64,000 nucleotides of DNA from Geobacter sp. UBA6151 (GTDB taxonomy: Bacteria > Desulfobacterota > Desulfuromonadia > Geobacterales > Pseudopelobacteraceae): assembly GCA_002423105.1 (NCBI GenBank), contig DIUT01000060.1, positions 1-64,000 on the forward strand, written 5' to 3'. Shown piece after piece: positions 59,663 through 64,000 of this stretch (its first letter is position 1; each line of letters starts with the position of its first letter). Below the pieces are notes generated by a model. It did not search any database, was not told the origin of the DNA, and saw only the letters and a program-made list of their open reading frames with translations. Both the position numbers and the translations under genes were made by a program.

Positions 59663-60322
59663 ATGGAATTATTTAACAAAATAACAATTGCTCACTTTAT
59701 TTGGTATCTAGTTCCGGGGCTTGCACTTATATTTTTTATATTATTTCCTTTTTTAATATTAAATCCACATCTGACCAAGTACATATTCACTAATTTAGGC
59801 CCAATAGGTGTGATACTATTGTCTATAATATTAGGTTTTGCACTAGATGGACTTAGGCTTTATAGATTAAGGCCTGGCTACAATAATATAAAACAGTCGT
59901 TTTTTAATTCATTGATTAAAGTATTAGATGTAAATGGCTTAGATCCATATTTTGTACAATCACATGTTACAGATGTTGCAAAGCAGAAAAAGGTGACTGG
60001 CATTGGTATCCATCATGCTATATGGATCATGCATGGGCACCTAGCAATGATTTCATTGCTTGAGTGTATTTTATGGGTGCTAGTATCTGCTTACTTTTTG
60101 CATTATGGTTCTGGAGCATACCCAATATTAATAATAACACAATCAAAATGCGTTGCTATTGGAACATATATCTTTTTTGTTGTTCTTTTTCTATTAATTA
60201 GCATAAGATTTCATCTTATTTCAACTGAAGATCAAGTCGTAACAAATAATATGTTTTTAAATTTTGCACAGCAACATAAAGATGAAATCAGGAAGTTACT
60301 CAATGCTAAATCAAACGAATGA
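59663..60322 (+). CDS. multi-helix membrane protein, unknown (219 aa)
   Basis: Start ATG 59663 with AAGGGG upstream. Four hydrophobic segments: about 10-40, 46-65 (GVILLSIILGFALDG), 120-145 and 160-190, with a cytoplasmic-type C-terminal tail rich in charged residues (AQQHKDEIRKLL). Low-GC coding. No family recognised; it overlaps the radical SAM gene by 20 bases, so the two are co-translated. Confidence 0.7.
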   Translation: MELFNKITIAHFIWYLVPGLALIFFILFPFLILNPHLTKYIFTNLGPIGVILLSIILGFALDGLRLYRLRPGYNNIKQSFFNSLIKVLDVNGLDPYFVQSHVTDVAKQKKVTGIGIHHAIWIMHGHLAMISLLECILWVLVSAYFLHYGSGAYPILIITQSKCVAIGTYIFFVVLFLLISIRFHLISTEDQVVTNNMFLNFAQQHKDEIRKLLNAKSNE

Positions 60323-61223
60323 TAACAGCAATGAAATACTCTTTCCTTCTGTGGGCTTGAAGCTTACCGGGGCGTGTAGACTACGTTGTCCTTTTTGCTG
60401 TGAACCGGACAGAGGGCAAGAAGTTCATCCCATAGATAACTTCATAAAAATAGCACAAAAGCTAAAACAGTTAGGAACCCAAAGACTTTGCTTGACAGGC
60501 GGAGATCCACTCCTCTACCCACATATTACAGATCTGATAAAACAGACAAACTCTTTAGGTTTTTTTAATTTACTACTCACATCGGACGGGGCTCTTCTCA
60601 AGGAGAAGCATGAAGAGATTCTTCCCTATTTAGGTGCGATTAGATTCAGTATTCATGCAATCTGCGACAAACACGATCAAATTGTTGGAGAGCCCGGGGC
60701 TTTTCAAGCTATTGATTATATGATTGATTTTCTCGGCGCTCAAAACATACCCAGATACGTCACAACCGTTGTGTCTAACTTGAATGTCCAATATGTGCAT
60801 GATATTGCTAAATGGTGTGCCGATAAAAACATAGCTCAGCACTTCATCTTTGGCCTTATGAAAAGTGGTAATGGCAAAGGTTTCATTGATGAAATCGGAG
60901 AGGTCTCTAAAGAAACCCTTTCTAAACTAGTATCAACTCTGCAAGCTACCTATAGTCAATCACCCATGAGAATAATTTACTACGACTACAGCAAGAAAAG
61001 TGAATGTATACTTGTTTATGGTGATGGCAGGATCGTCATTGATCCAGACCCAACACATCCTTCTTTTCAAAGTGAAATTGGAAACGTTCTAGAAGATTCC
61101 GTTGACAAATTATCGCTAAATTTCAAGAACGACCAAGAAAGTTACAACGGCTACACTGCACATTTGGAAATGACTCCTCAATCATTCCCCCTACCAAGCT
61201 CTAAGCTCGCAGAAAGCTTGTAA
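60303..61223 (+). CDS. radical SAM enzyme, unknown substrate
   Basis: 306 aa from ATG 60303 (AGGAAG upstream). Cluster motif CRLRCPFC with Cys25, Cys29 and Cys32 (Cys33 also adjacent), SAM-binding TGGDPLL (65-71), then the half barrel to ~230. The C-terminal part has CILVYGDGRIVIDPDP and lacks a second Cys triplet, so no SPASM cluster. Most like MoaA-type sequences, but the MoaA C-terminal cluster is absent. Next to a DNA methyltransferase and HAD phosphatase, it may act on a nucleotide or DNA base (inference). Confidence 0.82.
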   Translation: MLNQTNDNSNEILFPSVGLKLTGACRLRCPFCCEPDRGQEVHPIDNFIKIAQKLKQLGTQRLCLTGGDPLLYPHITDLIKQTNSLGFFNLLLTSDGALLKEKHEEILPYLGAIRFSIHAICDKHDQIVGEPGAFQAIDYMIDFLGAQNIPRYVTTVVSNLNVQYVHDIAKWCADKNIAQHFIFGLMKSGNGKGFIDEIGEVSKETLSKLVSTLQATYSQSPMRIIYYDYSKKSECILVYGDGRIVIDPDPTHPSFQSEIGNVLEDSVDKLSLNFKNDQESYNGYTAHLEMTPQSFPLPSSKLAESL

Positions 61224-61224
61224 A

Positions 61225-62220
61225 ATGAGATACTTCGGCTCTAAGGTGTCAACTCTTGATGCTATATTCAACCTCGTTTCCTCTAGGGTTCCCAGAGGGT
61301 CATTTTGTGACCCTTTCGGGGGTATTGGATCAGTAAGCTCATATTTTCAGTCAAAAGGTTATAACGTATGGAGCGGTGACGTTATGAAGTTTCCACATTT
61401 TTTCCAAATAGCCAAACTTAGATTTAACCAGACATTTTTTTTAAAGCTCATCAAACTTCTTGGTTTAGTTTCGCTTGAAGATATTGCAGAACATTTGAAT
61501 GAATTGCGCCCGAAACATGGATGGTTCGTTCGAGAATATGCGCAAAAAAGATATTTTTTCACGGAGCATAATGCTCGCAAAATTCAGGCATGTCGTAGAG
61601 AGATTAAAGGCTGGTACCAAAAAGAGTGGATAACATACGAAGAACGAGCAGTATTACTTGCGTCACTGATAAATAGCATGGACAAAGTGGCTAATACAGC
61701 GGGTACGTATTATGCTTACCTTAAAACATGGCATAGAAAAGCTCTTATCAATTTTAAATTTGAATTTATTCAACCAACTCTTGGAAAAAACAGCGGTTCC
61801 TCGTTCTGCGAACCTGCGGAGTCTCTTTTAAGTCGGAGGCATTTCAATATTGTGTACCTAGACCCCCCCTATAATGAACGTTCTTATCCCCACTATTATC
61901 ATTTACCTGAGACCATTGCTCAGGAAAGCACTCCATGCGTGCATGGTATGTCAGGAATTCACAGTAATATTAGTAGCATGTCTGAATTCAACAAAGTAAA
62001 GCTGGCGAAGCAAGCACTTATTGATGTTATTGATAAGGCAAGATTTGATTTATTAGTTTTTCACTACGCTGATAATGGTATTATAAATAATCAGGATATT
62101 GTAAATATTTTATCAAATTTTCAAGGCCTTGATGAGTACTATATAGATAGTAAAGGTTATACAACAAAAGAAATGCCGCGTGATATTAAACACCATATAT
62201 ATATGGTGCAAAATGCCTAG
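61225..62220 (+). CDS. D12-class N6-adenine DNA methyltransferase
   Basis: 331 aa. N-terminal RYFGSK (2-7), SAM-binding motif DPFGGIGS (29-36) and catalytic DPPY (213-216) followed by NERSYPHYYH place it in the Dam/D12 class. Target-recognition region between (about 75-200) is unlike Dam. Abuts the radical SAM stop (one base gap) and overlaps the HAD gene by eight bases. A second D12-like gene follows at 63148, recalling paired methyltransferases of asymmetric-site restriction systems. Confidence 0.88.
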   Translation: MRYFGSKVSTLDAIFNLVSSRVPRGSFCDPFGGIGSVSSYFQSKGYNVWSGDVMKFPHFFQIAKLRFNQTFFLKLIKLLGLVSLEDIAEHLNELRPKHGWFVREYAQKRYFFTEHNARKIQACRREIKGWYQKEWITYEERAVLLASLINSMDKVANTAGTYYAYLKTWHRKALINFKFEFIQPTLGKNSGSSFCEPAESLLSRRHFNIVYLDPPYNERSYPHYYHLPETIAQESTPCVHGMSGIHSNISSMSEFNKVKLAKQALIDVIDKARFDLLVFHYADNGIINNQDIVNILSNFQGLDEYYIDSKGYTTKEMPRDIKHHIYMVQNA

Positions 62221-63115
62221 TATACTACCTGACTATAATGAGTTAGATGTAAATGTGTTAGAACCATTTACAAAAATAAAGCTGGTAGCTATTGACTTAG
62301 ATGGAACTTTACTTAAGTCAAATAATTCAATTTTACCAAGAAAAGTATTAGAACACTCAAGAAAACTTAGAATTAAGGATATTAGGATTACCATTGCCAC
62401 TGGTAGAACATTAAATGGTTCTAGAGCGTTATTAGAAATGCTGCAAATACGAAATGACACACCTATTATACTATATAATGGAAGTGTTATAATTAACAAC
62501 AAGTACGAGGTTCTTAAGCATATTTCAATATCTTCAGAAGATTTTAAAAAAGTCATAAAAATATCATCAAAATACAAAGTTAAGTTGATAGCATATTGCT
62601 ATGATTGGCTTATAGGGAATGAACCCAGAGAGCATGCTATAGGCTGCTCTTCACTGGATAAACCCGGGCAAGACTACAACAAAATGCCAGTCTATTGGCT
62701 TGATTGGGAAGATGAAATTATTGGCTCTTACTCTCCCTCTGCTTTAGTTATTCATACATGCGGAGATAAGGACATAACTTCCCGCATGAATTGTGAATTA
62801 GCAACGATTCCAGGCATTTCTTATACACACGGAAAAACCTATATAGAAGTTGGCCCACAAGATTGCAACAAAGGAAAAGCATTGGAGTTTGCAGCAAAAG
62901 CCCTAGGGCTTTCACGGGAGCAGGTTCTTGCACTTGGCGACAACGACAATGATGCTTGTATGTTGGCATGGGCAGGCATTGGTGTTGCTGTTAACTCTGC
63001 TTCTGACCTCGCAAGGGCTAGTTCTGATTTTTTAACAAAGAGAGGCGTATTAGATGGCACTATAGAAATGCTCAATATGATACACACTTCTAAGCGCTAT
63101 TTTAACAAATCATAA
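62213..63115 (+). CDS. HAD-superfamily phosphatase (Cof/IIB type)
   Basis: 300 aa from ATG 62213, with DLDGT (28-32), TGR, a cap insert of ~110 residues (type IIB), Lys in the third motif and GDNDND near residue 240. Cof-type HADs remove phosphate from sugars or nucleotides. N-terminal 20 residues form a short extension (ELDVNVLEPF). Unusually placed between two methyltransferases in an AT-rich operon. Confidence 0.85.
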   Translation: MPSILPDYNELDVNVLEPFTKIKLVAIDLDGTLLKSNNSILPRKVLEHSRKLRIKDIRITIATGRTLNGSRALLEMLQIRNDTPIILYNGSVIINNKYEVLKHISISSEDFKKVIKISSKYKVKLIAYCYDWLIGNEPREHAIGCSSLDKPGQDYNKMPVYWLDWEDEIIGSYSPSALVIHTCGDKDITSRMNCELATIPGISYTHGKTYIEVGPQDCNKGKALEFAAKALGLSREQVLALGDNDNDACMLAWAGIGVAVNSASDLARASSDFLTKRGVLDGTIEMLNMIHTSKRYFNKS

Positions 63116-63147
63116 CATACCAATTTGTCAATTACTTACATGAAAAT

Positions 63148-64000
63148 ATGAAATATAATTATAATTCAGCCAATAATGAAAGCAAATTTGTTAGTCATGA
63201 GGATGCGTACCATTACTTGTGTGATGTGCTTCACACAATTATAGATAGCAGTGTTTTTGCATCTGTAATAAAATACGGTCTTATACCACAATATGTATAC
63301 AATTCTTCTGTTTATTACATAAAGGATGATTTAATTTCAATATCAAATTTATTTGTAAATATTAATACAGAATTACGAAATAAGTCTGATTTTGTAAACT
63401 TATTGTTACAAGAAGACAGATCTTGTATTAACATAGGTAATAATACCATTTTGGATTTTGTTTATGATGAATCTGGTAAAGACCCGGTGCTTTTTTCGTC
63501 CATTAGAAATATTATTTCTCATTGCAATATTTACGATTGTTTTAATAGTACAGAAATGAGTATTCCATATTTTTCTGGTTCAATTCTCACAAGCTCATCT
63601 GCTGAAATTATTAAGTTTGCTGAGCAACAAATGGAACGAAATAAGCGTGTTGATGTCACAACAACGTCATTGTTCACCCGCTCTGCTCATTATATGGGGT
63701 CAAAGAGCTTATTGTGCGGTTTTATTGTCGAAGCTCTTTCAAGTGTTTTACCCGACTCAGGAAGAGTACTGGATCTAATGTGTGGTTCGGGTGTGGTGTC
63801 TGGAGCTTTTAACAAGATATGGAAAACATATTCTTCTGATGCCCTTGATTTTTGTAAGCTTTTATCTATTGTCCACGGGGGTGGTTTTGATAAGCAATCG
63901 GCTCAACAAATTATTTCTACTATACTCCCAATTGCAAAACAGAACTTTGAAAAGCTACATAGTTATTTAAGGGATGCAATTGATTTTGAAGACAATCTAT
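63148..64000 (+). CDS. second D12-type DNA methyltransferase (runs off the window)
   Basis: Open frame from ATG 63148 with no stop to the end (284 codons). The first ~180 residues resemble nothing I know. From residue ~179 it reads HYMGSKSLLCGFIVEAL, then RVLDLMCGSGVVSG (209 onward), the start and SAM-binding motifs of D12-class adenine methyltransferases. The catalytic DPPY would lie beyond the window, so activity is unproven. An alternative frame at 63782 is ignored because this frame runs the whole length. Confidence 0.75.
   Translation, partial: MKYNYNSANNESKFVSHEDAYHYLCDVLHTIIDSSVFASVIKYGLIPQYVYNSSVYYIKDDLISISNLFVNINTELRNKSDFVNLLLQEDRSCINIGNNTILDFVYDESGKDPVLFSSIRNIISHCNIYDCFNSTEMSIPYFSGSILTSSSAEIIKFAEQQMERNKRVDVTTTSLFTRSAHYMGSKSLLCGFIVEALSSVLPDSGRVLDLMCGSGVVSGAFNKIWKTYSSDALDFCKLLSIVHGGGFDKQSAQQIISTILPIAKQNFEKLHSYLRDAIDFEDNL

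Noticed and set aside
60303..61223. Prokaryotic viperin
   Set aside because: The cluster-motif context (CRLRCPFC) and the rest of the chain are MoaA-like; the viperin-specific surrounding residues I know are absent.
63782..63970. A separate 62-codon gene at the window end
   Set aside because: It lies within the long open frame starting at 63148, which carries methyltransferase motifs.
1..64000. CRISPR array
   Set aside because: No regularly spaced direct repeats with unique spacers were seen on either strand.

Overview
The window looks like chromosomal DNA of an anaerobic, respiring Desulfuromonadia/Geobacterales bacterium (Geobacter or Trichlorobacter-like). This is an inference. It rests on a 14-gene nuoA-N operon whose NuoF carries extra FeS domains, an HdrCBA-FlxDCBA electron-bifurcation cluster, the gene neighbourhoods rplM-rpsI-argC and gatCAB-lolA-yajQ, outer-membrane barrels and DUF4398/OmpA lipoproteins. 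No 16S rRNA is present to settle the species.

Layout. 1-2.1 kb: the 3' end of recN, then a DAHP synthase gene (aroF) preceded by what reads as a Phe/Tyr-rich leader peptide and a transcription attenuator with two tandem terminators. 2.2-6.1 kb: an envelope gene group (OmpA/DUF4398 lipoproteins, a Cys-rich repeat protein, a small lipoprotein, an outer-membrane barrel) with three -24/-12 (sigma-54) promoter-like sites and three copies of a GTCA-N4-TGAC palindrome placed about 90-100 bp upstream of them. 6.2-9.3 kb: rplM-rpsI, then a membrane permease gene and argC, minus strand. 9.5-15.0 kb: gatCAB-lolA-yajQ and an aminoglycoside-phosphotransferase-like kinase gene.

15.0-21.05 kb is an accessory island bracketed by a 567-bp direct repeat of the 3' end of that kinase gene (98% identical by eye). 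It holds a broken HicB-like antitoxin and a seven-gene operon: zinc-ribbon protein, unknown protein, RNase J-like beta-CASP hydrolase, lipoprotein, PD-(D/E)XK-like nuclease, and two proteins that look like separated pieces of DNA polymerase III alpha (a fingers-like module without a palm, and a PHP module fused to an unknown domain).

21.7-28.9 kb: the hdrC-hdrB-hdrA-flxD-flxC-flxB-(small ORF)-flxA cluster, probably coupling NADH oxidation to ferredoxin and disulfide reduction. 29.2-44.4 kb: the nuo operon (complex I), with promoter and terminator visible. 44.4-46.8 kb: def-fmt-DUF116. 46.9-55.4 kb: HDOD protein, a TPR protein with a histone-H1-like basic tail, a large GH13-type hydrolase overlapping an outer-membrane barrel gene, and an ankyrin protein. 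55.5-59.1 kb: EfpL-type elongation factor, a CAU-anticodon tRNA, a NIF3-like gene, a DUF164 zinc-ribbon gene, rnpB (RNase P RNA) and a small conserved gene.

59.66 kb to the end is a second, strikingly AT-rich island: a membrane protein, a radical SAM enzyme, a D12-class adenine DNA methyltransferase, a HAD phosphatase and a second D12-type methyltransferase running off the window, packed with overlaps as one operon. The two islands are the best candidates for undescribed systems.
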